From Amanita rubescens (lineage: Eukaryota; Basidiomycota; Agaricomycetes; Agaricales; Amanitaceae): a stretch of DNA of 64,000 nt. Made by a program: the position numbers and the translations under genes. The notes beneath the pieces were generated by a model. That model was not told where the DNA came from, made no database searches, and saw nothing but the letters and a program-made list of their open reading frames with translations. Numbering within the stretch: position 1 is the stretch's first letter; the number at the start of each line of letters is the position of its first letter. Shown here piece by piece: positions 32,627 through 44,320 of this stretch. Location: assembly GCA_015039365.1 (NCBI GenBank), contig WION01000026.1, forward strand, positions 186,001 to 250,000, written 5' to 3'.

Positions 32627-34904
32627 TTAAATCCTACCATCCAATGAATCATCGTCCGTTGCGAGAGATGCTGCCGAGACGGAAGTTGGGGGACTTCCCC
32701 ATTGGTTGGGCGGATGGTATTTTCCATTGAGAAGGGAGCACAGATGGGCGAATTCCCGCTGACGAGATCTTTTACCTGCCTCGACCTTCGCCATGTCGAA
32801 ATCAATTATAGACGCATGTCCTTCATCATCCATCATCAAATTCTCCGGACGAATATCATAGTGGCGGACACCAGCTTCGTGTATCTCTATCATTACTGCC
32901 TTGAATGCTTTCCTGATAGGGGCGCTTTACCAAAAGTAACATAGGAATGAGCGTGAAACTTACTTCTGTTCATCGGTCAAGCTAACTTGTCCGTGCTGTC
33001 GATAATGCGGTTGTTTGACCAAGCTCGTCCCAGCGTGACTCATAATAAGAATCAAAGCCTCGTTTGTGGCATCTTCAAAAAGGCCGTATATTTTTGCGAC
33101 ACCGTTTACCCCTTGGCGCTCCAGGTATCGATAGACAACATATTCATGCCGTAGTTTCTGTCGCTTTCCTTGTTCGAGAGCGATTTTGGCGATGGCAAGA
33201 CAGCCATAAACACGACCGTCGCTTGTTTGAACTTCGACCTTGGCATTGTGGACTCTGCCTGTAGCCCCTTCCGCAATGATGTCGGACGTCAACGTTATGC
33301 AAAAGTAGTCGGCAGAGATGTACTTTCGCTTTCTCTTATTCCTGGAGGAAAGCGACTCTCCAGGTACGGGATCAAATATCGTCGCCGGGTCAACGCGGTA
33401 GAGAGCTGCTGGTGATGGCGAGTTAAATACTCCATATTCAAGTCTGAGCAAAGCTAAATCTCGAGGAGAGGTTTCACGGAGAACGATCTGATATGGCGTC
33501 AGCGCGCTTTCGAAGGGCCGAGAAACACACTCACAGATTGAGTATTTTCAGCCCACCTGCGCAGTGTAGAGGTTGAAGACCCGGATCTAAGTTTCTTATA
33601 TGTCAAATTCGAGTCGTTATCTCCCGCACCATCTGATCGCTTCCTTTTAGCGGAGCCGTCTTTTACAAGCCGCACACGTTCAAGGGCATCTCGAAGAATG
33701 ATCATGTATAGGCCAATTTGAAGCTGGCCGTAATGAGGCTTGGAACCCGTGGAGACGTCTATCAAGTCAGAAAGAAAAAGAGTCTGGCTGCCGCGGTGTC
33801 GATATCCTATGCGCTCGTAACTGCCGCAGTGAAAAACTATCAGTGTAGCGTCAGCTTCCACAGCGCGAGTCCAAGCCTGATGCAAAATGTTCATTAGGTT
33901 TCAATTCGTATTTTTTTATATTCACATACGTGTTGGACGAACACAGCGGATCCGACTCTTGCTGCTGCTTTTTTCACAGTTACGGTGGGCCAGGGCTTGC
34001 CCATAGCACCAATTTTCGACTGTTTTTTCCTCGGGGGCTGCTCCTTAGAGAAATTCAGACGAGCGCTCCGTCGCAGTTCCGGACCCACAAGGCAGTATTT
34101 CGCAATGGAAGGTATGGATTTCAACATAAAAAAGGAATCGGGGGAGGGCGATAACGGAATGTCATTTTGGGCGTCATAACCGAAAACCGGACATGCCAGC
34201 GAAGGTATCCCGTTCTCCCTCATCGCCGTACCCATGTTTTTGAACATGTCCTCTACTTCTGGCAAGGGAACGAGGAGCTGGAAGGCCGCTAGAGATCCTA
34301 ACCGGTTGGATATTCTACGAATGTCGTCACGAAGCCCTTCATCTAGACAAGACCAGATAGACTCTAACACCTCCACCTCTCCAGTCACATCATCACGAGG
34401 TATTTTCAGGGTACAGTCATCGATCATCAGCGGATATCGCTCGAGTTCACGTTCAGATCCGTAAAACGATAAGATAGAAAGCCACGTATCGGCATGTGGA
34501 TGCAAAGCTATAGTCGACGCAACCGAGGCGCAATTAAAGTAAGAAACTTGGTCGTAGAAACCAACAACGGACTTGGCATCCGTTATCGTCGTCCGGAAAG
34601 TTTCTTTTTGCCGACGTTCCTTGGTGCTGAAACGACATCCGTCCGGGCTGTCGGACCTGTCCGGAGGAAGGGATTGATCCTTGGCTTTCAGAACTTTAAG
34701 TTCGTCATAAACCAGCTTTGCAATGTCTCTCGGGAGGGATGAGGCGATTTTGACATATTTCAGGCTGAGCCGTGGATCCAGGTGCCGGTCGTAGAACATG
34801 TTTGGGTAACAGAATGTTACTTGTGAGTCTTGTGCAACATGAACTGGAGGCGGGTTATAGTTCATCAACATGATAAGTTCCTCGTAAACTTTCCGGTATG
34901 CCAT
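32627..34904 (-). CDS. Kinase-like family member B (complete kinase-like end)
   Basis: Exons 34904-33930, 33876-33535, 33487-32964 and 32924-32627 give 712 aa. The start ATG 34904 (MAYRKVYEELIML) was chosen by alignment with member C. N-domain ~320 aa: MFYDRHLDPRLSLKYVK, STIALHPHADTWLSILSFY. Second block: ATLIVFHCGSYERIGYRHR, LFLSDLIDV and YGQLQIGLYMIILRDALER. The kinase-like domain has AEGATGRVHNAKVEV (loop), AIAKIALE (Lys), RHYDIRPENLMMDD (catalytic loop) and IIDFDMAK (metal-binding Asp). It ends only ~50 aa after DFD, with no APE motif or large C-lobe, a compact form seen in lipopolysaccharide-kinase-like folds. Same exon phases as member C. Function unknown; phosphotransfer is plausible because Lys, Asp, Asn and Asp are present. 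Confidence 0.8.
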
Positions 34905-35450
34905 GTTGCGGCTAGGTTGAATATAGCCGTAAACAAATTGAAACAGATGACCATTATGGGACGTCACATTGTCACGCGCCTCTTGGACTCCTCTTGGACC
35001 TCTTTACCTCCCCGAACTTGTCGGATCCAACTGCATGATTCGTAGGCTGAATTTCTATTCTCTGACACGTTTTAAATAAAAATTTTAAAATGGATCTCGA
35101 ATTTACCACAGATCTTGGGTGTTCCAGCTCCTCCCAGTTCCCCAATTTAGCCTTTTCGACTCCATACGCAGTGATATGTTATGCAATTTTGTAGAATTGG
35201 ACGTTAGGGTTTGCCTCCCTTGAACATGCCACGATGCCGGTATGTGGTCCGAATCTGTCTCAATGCTACGTTACGACTAATGAAAATAGACATCAAATGC
35301 AGGAACAGTTCAAACCAAATTTATAATGATGTAGAGCCTTGAGGAGCGGTGCGTTTCCCTCCTGTCTGATCTCTCTCTCTCTCTCTCTCAAGTTCGCTCA
35401 ATATATCTTCCAGCTAACTCAACGCCCGCCATTCTGGACAACACCTGGCC
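34905..35450. other. Intergenic promoter region between divergent genes
   Basis: Separates member B (minus) and receptor copy 2 (plus). It holds a (CT)n run near 35,370-35,388 about 70 bp before the receptor start, a common fungal core-promoter pattern, and AT-rich sequence at 35,060-35,330. No gene seen. Confidence 0.5.
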
Positions 35451-36891
35451 ATGGTACAGGCATCCAAGGTCGAGATTGCTATAGCAGCGGTGACGGCTTG
35501 TGCGGGCCTCATGTCTTTGATTGGCTCGGCACTCATTTTGGTCTGCTACGCCATTCTACCATTCGACCGTCATTTTCGTCACGTCTTGATTCTGAATCTC
35601 GCAACATCCGGTAGGCGACCGTTAATGTATTGCCATTACTGTGCCCGGCTGATAGACGAACAGACTTTCTTCATTCCCTAAACAACGTTGTCCCCGATCT
35701 GTACATCGTTTCGCACAAGAAAGATTTGGCTCGTAGCCCTGCCTGCGTTTTCAACGGGTTCGCTACTCAGGTTACCGTTCAGGTAATTCCATGCGCCATG
35801 ACCCTATCAATGAAGTTGACATAATATAAAGGCGACGGATTGTGCTGTGTTGGCGATTACAATAACTACGGTATATGCGATTACTAAGAGGGCAACTATA
35901 TCATCAATGTCAGGAGGGCGATGGGAATGGAGATGGATAGTGCTGCTCACCTGTAGTATTTGGATTTTACCTATCTTCACGGGTGCGGTCAAAGTTTCAT
36001 ACCAAAAGACGCTGAAACAAATTCTTACTCTAGGATTCCTGGGCCTGGCGATGGAATGGTACAGTCCAGTCTCGGGAAGTTGGTTAGTGCCATCTTGGTG
36101 GTTACATATTGTAGACCTGACAATTTTGCGATGGTTCAATAGGTGCTGGTTGGAAGCCAAGCCAGTTTATCTTCGTTACGTGCTAATGCACGGTTGGCGA
36201 TTCTTGTTTATTTTCATCGAGGCACGTTACAGTTGGTCCTAGCCTAACTCCGACACTAACGCGAACTAGATTGGACTCTTCATCTATCTAGTTCGTATCT
36301 TCAACAATGAGAAAGCGTTGTTATCTTTGACGAGTTGTTCTAAAGGATATCCACCTTCGACGGCACTATCGAATGGTGTCGGAGAGCATTTCATCACGAA
36401 ACATGGCTTCTCGTATCGCCTTTGATGAACCAAGGCGTGAGTCAGCCATGCGACCTCCCGTCGGCGGATTCTCAATGCACGTTCTCAATGCGGGTGAAAA
36501 GCTGGGCGGGGCACATGACAGATACGCCGCCAGTCCCAGTGAGGCGTCCAACGTAGGCCTAATTGAACAAAACAAGTCCCGCCGCGTGTTTCATTGGTTT
36601 TCCCGCATATCGGGGCTACGGGGAACAAGCCAAACAGCTAGCTCTTTCTCTTCAGATACCCAACACCAGGCAGTTCAACGGGCACTTCTACTTAATGCCT
36701 ACCCTTTGGCGTACATCATACTCTGGATTCCTGCACTTGCCAATCGGTTAATCGAGGCAACTGGAAGTTCAAGCATCCCGATGCAATTTTTGCAGGTGAC
36801 TGCACAGCTAATCGGGTTAGCAAATGCGTTGACCTACGGCTGGAATGAAAAAGTTGCGGAACTGCTGAAGGAGAAATTTGCAAGCCGATAG
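35451..36891 (+). CDS. Seven-helix G-protein-coupled receptor, copy 2
   Basis: Exons 35451..35610, 35664..35782, 35832..35982, 36034..36082, 36143..36221, 36270..36290 and 36346..36891, matching copy 1 in length and phase, including the 21-bp microexon (IGLFIYL). Helices include SLIGSALILVCYAILPF, ATDCAVLAITITTVYAI, LLTCSIWILPIFTG, GWRFLFIFIE, LLLNAYPLAYIILWIPAL and LIGLANALTYGWNEK. The fifth intron appears to start with GC (atcgag|gcacgt) where copies 1 and 3 have GT (gag|gtatg). If GC is not used, the frame runs on to a nearby stop, so function of this copy depends on a GC-AG intron. Ligand unknown; family as for copy 1. Confidence 0.8.
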
Positions 36892-37737
36892 ATCCGCTTA
36901 TCACGGTCGATTACACGTCATGTCACGACATTTTTATGTAATGTCGCCTCACATCTCTCCTTCAAACTCTAAACTTAAATGTAGAAAATATTAAAACGTG
37001 TATCAGAGCACCTCGCAAAATATACCCAGCCCTTTTTTCGGAGATGATGATACTTAGACTAATTATTCTGCTAATTTTATGTCCGACGTCATCATGTCTT
37101 GTTTCCGTTCTCCCAAGCGGTTATAAAGGATTGCTGGTCTCCTGACGTATCAAGATCCGCTGGTCAGACGGAGAGAGAAACACTGGGCCATTTCATTGCA
37201 TGCTTAATGGGCTTGGCATGTCGTCGTTCACAGCAGCTGTTGCAAGTCCGGCGTTCCTACCCGGCGCTGTATCTGTTGACCGGTGTTTGTGCACGCTGAT
37301 TTTGGCAACTCACCTTCAAGCGTGGGCATGTGGTTCAATTCTTCGGTGCGGTTAGCTCCTTGCCCTTAGGCCAACGTATCTAATCAATATTCTGTAGGGA
37401 GAAACTACGTGGATGGGCCCATGTCTATATGCTACGGAAGACTACGTGACAGCATTTAGTCGATCTTGGGCTTCGCGATATTGTGCTGCATACAAAAGAA
37501 GCTCATTTTGCAGTGATTCTGGCCATTGTCAATGGTCGAGGCGCGCCTCAATGCGGGTATACGAGGTCTGAACGTGGTTGATGTCTGGGTCTGTCAACAC
37601 TTGCCACAGTTGCTGCTGTATCGAAAACCCCGAAGATGACTGGGCTGCTGTGATTGGGTTTTCCTTTTTGCCCCTACGCTTTCTAACCAGTTTCTTTCTC
37701 AACGTTCCATTCATTTCATTGCTAACGGCATTTATTC
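36892..37737. other. Intergenic stretch between receptor copies 2 and 3
   Basis: No gene supported. It carries the 3' flank of copy 2 and the promoter side of copy 3, and has no obvious repeats. Confidence 0.5.
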
Positions 37738-39168
37738 ATGTCCCAAGCATCAACGGTCCAGATTGCGATGGCAGCAGTGACGGCCAGTACGAACATCTTA
37801 TCCGTCAGCGGCTCTGCATTCATATTGGTGTGCTACACCATCTTACCATTCGACGGCCATTTTCGCCACATCTTGATTCTCAACCTAACAGTGACCGGTA
37901 GACGTCCTCTCATACTTTGCTATATCACGACTAGGCTGACAGAATTGTAGACTTTCTTCATGCCGTAAACAACATTGCTATCAGCTCATACGTCCTGGTA
38001 CACAGGACAAATCTAGATCCAGGTTGTGCGTGCGTTTTCAATGGCTTTGTCGGCCAGGTTACCTCTCAGGTAATTCAATACATGGAAATTTGCTGGTCGA
38101 GCTGACATGACGAAAGGCTACCGATTGCTCTATCCTGGCGATTACAATAACTACAGTATATACGATCACTAGGGAGACAGTTAAATCAACGCCCTCGCCA
38201 GGAAGAAGGCTATACGAGCGAATCGTGTTACTTAGTTGTTCTATATGGGCTTTACCCCTTTTCACAGGTACGACGCACTGTACGCACCGAAAAATACTGA
38301 AACTTATTCCTTATCACAGGGTTCCTGGCCTTAGGGATGAGATGGTATGGCCCAGTCACGGGAAGCCGGTAAATGTCTTTTGTCGTTTACGTGGTACATA
38401 ACTGAGGGATCTGCATGTATTGACAGGTGTTGGATAAAAGAAAATCCAAAGTATCTTCGTTACGCGCTGACTCACGGCTGGCGTTTCTTGTTTATTATTA
38501 TAGAGGTATGCCTCAGTTCACCGCTGACCTACTTCCATGCTAATACCAACTAGATTGGACTCTTCATCTATATGGTACCAATTCCATCAGTTGTCTTGCG
38601 TCACAATCTTTAATGATTCAATTTAAAGGATGTCTATCTTCGGCGGCACTATCGAATGATGGCAAAGAGTATACCACCGTGGAATCCTGATCCTCCCCCC
38701 GCTCATTGCGAATCCTACGGAGGTTCGACTCTGGGTTCCCCTATATCAGAGGCATCAATTCAGGCTGTTGACATGGGCGAACAGCGAGACAACAAGTCAT
38801 CCACGTCCTCAGTTACCTTGGTCCGACAGAATAAGCCCTGTCGCGCGCTTCATTGGTTCTCGCGCATATCAGGCCTGCGAGCAAGCCGATCTGGTAGCGA
38901 TTTGTCCGCAGACACCCCATATTTGACAGTTCACAAAGCGCTCCTCCTCAATGCGTACCCGTTGGCGTATATCATACTATGGCTTCCTGCCATTGCCAAT
39001 CGGTTGATTGAGGCAACCGGGCATTCAAGCACTGTGATGCAGTTTCTGCAGTTGACTTCACAACTAGTAGGTCTAGCAAACGCGTTGACTTATGGTTGGA
39101 ACGAAAGAGTGGAGAGGCAGCTAAGAGCAAAGTTTTCAAAGCGATCAATTGCCAGTAACAAGGCATGA
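37738..39168 (+). CDS. Seven-helix G-protein-coupled receptor, copy 3
   Basis: Exons 37738..37897, 37951..38069, 38117..38267, 38320..38368, 38427..38505, 38554..38574 and 38629..39168; same structure as copies 1 and 2, with microexon IGLFIYM. Helices: SVSGSAFILVCYTILPF, DCSILAITITTVYTIT, LLSCSIWALPLFTG, GWRFLFIIIE, LLLNAYPLAYIILWLPAI and LVGLANALTYGWNER. The region after helix 4 differs from the other copies (GSRCWIKENPKYLRYA vs GDWCWLEAKPVYIRYV). The cytoplasmic loop is shorter. All frames are intact, so it is probably functional. It lies 0.85 kb downstream of copy 2 in the same direction, an evident tandem duplicate. A fourth, broken copy lies at 61.9-62.5 kb. Confidence 0.85.
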
Positions 39169-39250
39169 AGATGACGTTACATATTCTAATGTCGTATCAC
39201 CAGATCCTAGTGTTAGCGGTGTAGTTAAAAATTGCTAGCTGGCGTGACAC

Positions 39251-40760
39251 GTGTCACTTGATATATTCGCGATGTATCGACTTACGTTCTTTGACCGGCA
39301 CATTGACCCACAAATATTCTTGAAACACAGCCGATATCGCTCAGGTTCTTGGTTGCGCAATAAAGGACGAGGACTCCCCGTGATTTGGCTACAAGGATTA
39401 CTGGCGTTATTTACGAAGAATGACGAGAACTGGGGAACGGTACTGGGGAACACAGTAACATATGACACCATGCTTGGGATACTACGTCGGAGGATGATTT
39501 CCCTTGGGAAGGTTGTTCAGACCCGCAATACTGTGCTTCTGAAGTCGGTCCAAGGCTAGGTCGCAAGCCAGTCACGGGAGACCCTCTAGGTATCGAGTAC
39601 TGCCTAGTTTCAACTTCGTCCTTCTGAATGGCCCGGGGATAGGGAGAATAGAGGACAACTCAACGCGATTAAAGAAAGGCAAAGTCTAAAACGCATGCAC
39701 GGGACATGCTGCAGCAGGTCTGTTTATGCATCCTGTTATTCCCCTTTGACTTATTATTATATGCACGCCCGACAGATATGATTAAGTGCGACGCCACTTA
39801 TTCCTGGGAACTATGAAGTTGTGTTCATCCGGAACCGCCGAGACCAGACTAAGCCTCACAGTATTGGGAAAGAGATACCCGGAAGTCCAGGCTACTACCA
39901 GGTCTACATTGGACTATATATCAGCAATCCGGGATGTGATAATTCGCGCCCGGCAGCTGAAAGAGTTTGGAGGAGCTGAAGATATACTTCCTGAGACGTG
40001 GACGAGACCATACGATCGTAGTGGTAAATGGAAACCTGTAAGTTATTTTTCCTTAATATAATGTCTGTTGCCTTACGTGCTATGTAGGCTCCAACCCCAG
40101 AGCTTTCGTTTCCCGCCGTGATGTCTGTGATATATAGATATATAGAACTTTGTTTAGCGCCCGCCAGGAATGAATCAAGAAGCTTCCACTACACCGAAGG
40201 AAGACCATGCCGCCGCTCTCCTCATGGTGCAAAAAAGAAATCCTCCCCCCTTGAAACCAGTGGTCACACTACGCGAAACGAATTGACCGGAACTCTTATC
40301 ATTAACGACGACGCATATCAATTGTATTCTGTGGTCGTTAAGGTTGCTAGCACAAAGCGCGAAAGTGAAAGATTATACCAGGAGTATTCGAAACATATGC
40401 TTTTTCGAAAGAATGGATGCGAAAGCAGAATGTCATGATCCCGAAAACCTACGGCCTAAAAGGACGGAAAATGGCAATCAAGAATCTATCCTGCTCATTG
40501 AATATGTCGGAAAGCCAGTGGCGTGCATCAGCGATCTTATATCGTATCAAAAGTACGTTACTTTTAACTACTGCTCTTACCTTGGAAATAAATATCGTAA
40601 AGGACCGTCCTTCAGCAGACTCCAAGCTGTCCACGATAAAGGCTCAGTTCACGGGGATCTCTCTCGTCGCAAGATCGTTATGAAGGATGATCGAAAGAGA
40701 AATGGAAGTAACCTGAAGGAAGGCGTGCGCAGTGGATGACTTATAGATTTTGACCGCGTA
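39251..40760 (+). pseudogene. Degenerate kinase-like family member
   Basis: Scattered plus-strand pieces follow the family order: FFDRHIDPQIFLKHSR (N-domain FxDRHxDPR motif), then ISAIRDVIIRARQL (second block), YIELCLAPARN, ELTGTLIINDDAYQLYSVVVKVAS (kinase strand with Lys), LQAVHDKGSVHGDLSRRKIVM (catalytic loop) and LIDFDRV (metal-binding Asp). They lie in different frames with several stops and large losses from the N-domain. The pieces near 40,730 recur at 52,735 inside a repeated segment. Confidence 0.7.
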
Positions 40761-41160
40761 GTAAAATAAGCCTGCTCACATTCTAAAGATTCGCTTCCAT
40801 CGCCTCCTTCGCCCTTCTTATGTAGCTTTTCTTTACCGATATCATGTAGCATACGAAAGAGCAACAGCCGGCGTCCGGCGTCCAGCATCGTTCTCTCATC
40901 GGTTTCTAGATTCGTGACAGCTTCCCTTTCTGACTTCCAAGGCAGACGCCGGGCACCGCGACATGGATGTTTGTGGGTCCATGGGTATTTTGTTGTCCTA
41001 GTTGTTTGCCCAAGTATAAGTAGCCAAGTCATGGTATTGTTCTTGAAGTTGAAACGTTAACGTCGACATTGAACCTTATTGAGCCGATGATGTTTTGATG
41101 CCCGTTGACGTTGGTGCATTGATGCGCATCAATAACTAGAACACTGATGTGCTGTGACGT
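40725..41160. repeat. Dispersed repeat segment, copy 1
   Basis: About 290 bp (40,725-41,012), starting within the kinase-relic LIDFDRV region and ending with the rc of the 45-bp motif (gggtccatgggtattttgtt), is repeated at 52,735-53,003. It is followed in each case by a shared tail (gttgaaacgtt, gatgcccgttga, aacactgat), which also occurs at 46,395-46,500. Confidence 0.7.
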
Positions 41161-41328
41161 ATCTGCCCAAGTTTAGGAGGCCAACTCGTTTTGAAGCGGT
41201 TGCGGGGAATGCAGCTCACTGACACACTGTAGAGGTAGTAGAGAGCTTACAAAGACCACTGAATGATTTCACAATCTACAAATACATCATCGGCCTATTC
41301 AGTAGTCTAACAACAACACCGCGATCAA

Positions 41329-42002
41329 CTACACGCGCGACCAGTGTGGCTTGTCCTTCGCATATCTAATTATGGTCTCATCATCGGTCATTTCAAATAC
41401 GTAAGGATCGGAGACAGTCTCGTCGATGATGGTGTCGGTTATCAAATGCTGGTGCCAGAAGATGGAGAATTTCCTGATCGGGGTAAGCTCGCTCGTCATA
41501 TCAGTCAGAATTTGGGGCGATAGGAAGAGAGCATTGTAAGTCTCGGTGATGGGGTCGAAGCTCCTGACCCCCACGCGGGCATCCTCCTTCCAATCATTTC
41601 GGACTGCGAGTGGCTTACTCTGGTCCCCCTCACCAACGGCTTTGCCGGCACCATGAATGTCAAACGTGACCTTCTGGCCTAATTTCATGTCGACGAATTT
41701 GGTGCCAGACGAGACTTTGACGCCCGCCTATATAATAAATGCACATCTTAGCGAGGGAATCAATGACTGAGTAGGTGCAGACTGACCTTGTATGACGTCG
41801 TTTCGAAGACTTGATACTTGTCCTCCCACTCGAGTTCCACCTCGGGCGCGAGACTCTTGGTAGGAACCATAGAGAAGACGACATTTCCTTTGAGTATTTT
41901 TGTGCCAACCTTCACGTCTCTCGTGAGGCAGAGATTGAATTCACTGTTCATGAGTGTTTGTAACGCGTCTCCGTCAACGAGAACTTTGATCTTCGTCGTC
42001 AT
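41329..42002 (-). CDS. Small uncharacterised two-exon protein, copy 1
   Basis: Exons 42002-41787 and 41727-41329 give 204 aa. No signal peptide. The predicted structure is beta-rich: TLMNSEFNLCLTRDVKVG, KGNVVFSMVPTKSL, WEDKYQVFETTSYK at the splice point, LGQKVTFDIHG, the most conserved block NDWKEDARVGVRSFDP, then LFLSPQILTDMTSELTPI, KFSIFWHQ and a C-terminal Trp motif (KPHWSRV). Copies 2 (45.4 kb) and 3 (56.7 kb) are intact and 60-85% alike by eye. I do not recognise the family. The lack of a leader, like the aegerolysin nearby, would fit a cytosolic or unconventionally exported protein. Function unknown. Confidence 0.8.
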
Positions 42003-42829
42003 CTGGATAACATAGAAAGGGTGGTGAGCGAGTGGACAGTATCGAAGACAAGCAGCTGGCATACAATGCTTAGAGTAGAGAGTGCAAACTGTTGGGTTGG
42101 TTGTTGGTTGGTTGGATCCCTTCAGATTGAAGCAGCTTTATAGCTTTTCATTCGAACATCCGGAAATTCAGACGCCGCACAACGTCCAATCCATAAAGCT
42201 TGATACATCAAGCGTGCCAGTGAGGGTTGCATGTTGTCCCAATATCATTGTGGCCAGGTGACATATCGGACTCACACTGTGGGATTTTTTCGATGCTAAA
42301 TGAACACTTTTCGATTGGCCCATTCGATTGAGAAGTTCCAGATAACGAGAAGGAGGAGGTACCCCAGAATCCTAGCGCGTATTCCGATGCTCACATATCT
42401 GAATGTATTGTTTCTTTACCGGAGCTCACGGATCTCGTCAATCTAGGCAGTGCTAGTACTAGGCTACATCAGAACTTCATTAATGTCAGGTAGCCTGTCG
42501 CGACTCACATCCTGGGTCGAGAGTTCCAAATCGATATATAGAAATGCTTCTATAGTAGATCATCGTATAAGCAACAGCGGCTGAGAAATCCCACGAGAAG
42601 ATAAACACAGTCATTTCAAGTTTTACCCACCCTAAATTCGCGCATCCGTGACAATATGGTGAAGCTCGATGTCTCGTGAGTCTGTGATGTTAAGGGCGGC
42701 CCACTACTCCGAGTCCAGTCCAACGCACATATAATCATCCCTGATAATATAGCAATAGGAAGGAGACACTGTGTCTTTCTGCCTTGTGCGTTGGAATATG
42801 CTAGCAATCAATTAATCACGCGTCACGAA
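42003..42829. other. Upstream region shared with copy 3
   Basis: 42,003-42,500 is duplicated almost unchanged at 57,353-57,780 (for example tgttggttggttggatccct, then the motif attcgaacatc). It is the promoter side of copy 1. No gene seen in 42,500-42,829. Confidence 0.7.
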
Positions 42830-44285
42830 GTGAGTTTGACTTTCCATATCCGGTTGTGCTTCCTGGCGGAAATTAATATAGTTAATTTCCCGTTGACATC
42901 TTGCTCGTATAGCCGGATACCCAGTCGTTTACCGTACACGACTGAGGCGAGTTACACTTATATTATAGCTGTTTCCGTATGCTTACTTACTTGTACTAGC
43001 TCGTTACGCGTCACTACTTCTATAGGTAGCTAGTACACATTACAGTCGTTTGCTGTACGACTGAGCGCTGAGCCTTACTTAGTCTTACAGGTTACGGGCC
43101 CCGCGCCCATTGCGTGGAGAGATCAATACAGCAATTGAAACATGTCCCCTACAATTGTTACAGACGTCGAAAAGCTTGATGCGAATGGGTGATGTTCTAT
43201 GGTCGGTACTACCCTGATGGTGGTTCCTGACGTGGAACCCAGTGCGAAAGGAAGTACATATCGAAGACGCGGGAAATCCGAAACCGGGCGTGTGTTGGAA
43301 TTGCGGGGGTCGAGGGCACAACCGTGGTGCCTGCCCCAGTCCAAATACGGCCGCTAGCGGTGAAGAAGGTTCTGTTGGAACCGAACAAGCGGGATCTGAT
43401 GAGAGCGAAAGGGACGCACCTGGCGGTTCCCATTCAGGCTCTACTACTAGCTCCGAGAGGTTAAAGTCGAGATCGAGGGATCCGGACATGAGCGCTGGAC
43501 CATTGGAAGAAGGTTCGAATGATGCTGGTGTGATGCCTGCATTAGCTATCGCAGCTATCACCGAATTATACACATACAAGGCTATTGACGGGTCGATGAG
43601 CCTGATTTTGTGCAGGTCTTGACGGAAATTGGAATGTGATGATCTGGACGTGGAAGACGTTGCCGGTGACATAGTTTTCCCATCGAATTCATCTTGTACC
43701 ACCATACGTGTATTCAATGAAGAACGACCTAATTCGGAAGCGGTCGTTATCCCCGCTGAACCAGAAACTGAAGAGGTCGTCGTACCTGAAGAACCCTGTG
43801 GCTTAATGACTCGAGCGCGAGTCATCATGTTGATACCGGCGTTGAGAAGTCGTTGAAGCCGTCTGAGGCGGTGAATGCCCTTGAGGGTTGGATCAGTTTG
43901 GATACCGACCGTTGGGATTCGCTTGATTATCAGTTGGGCTACGAAGCTAGAGCGGGCGGTGATGCGGTCCTACGCAATCGATGAAGAATTCTTGAAGGAC
44001 GCTGCACGGGAACTTTGGTTTATTTTCTTGATGAAAACATTTCGTGGCATTTTTCAAGTTGCTTTGGATAGAGGGGGGGTGTTGGAATATACGGAGTGAG
44101 TTATTTGGTGTTCTGCGAGCATTTGGCGCTTTGGCGCATGCGCGGGAAAGTCGGATTGATCCGACTTTCCGTATTCGGTTGTCCTGCTTGGTGGAAATTA
44201 ATTAATTTAATACATATACAAGTTAATTTCCGGTTGACATCGTGGTTTGCTCGTATACACCTCAGTCGTTTACCGTACACTTCTA
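42830..44285 (+). mobile_element. Decayed LTR retroelement with Gag zinc knuckle
   Basis: Direct repeats of ~115 bp at about 42,836-42,945 and 44,160-44,280 (shared: ggaaattaat, gttaatttcc, cagtcgtttaccgtacac) behave as degenerate LTRs. Between them 43,242..43,622 encodes CWNCGGRGHNRGACP, a CX2CX4HX4C nucleocapsid zinc knuckle, followed by charged sequence and a frame break at 43,620. No protease, reverse transcriptase or integrase is visible, so it is a deleted or non-autonomous element. Confidence 0.6.
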
Positions 44286-44320
44286 CATTGTGACCTTCCT
44301 CTCCCATCTGTTGTCCAAGC

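Noticed and set aside
43085..43828. A 247-codon minus-strand frame opposite the Gag region
   Set aside because: It lies antisense to the zinc knuckle, which is the recognisable motif, and its composition is the mirror of the plus-strand acidic linker.
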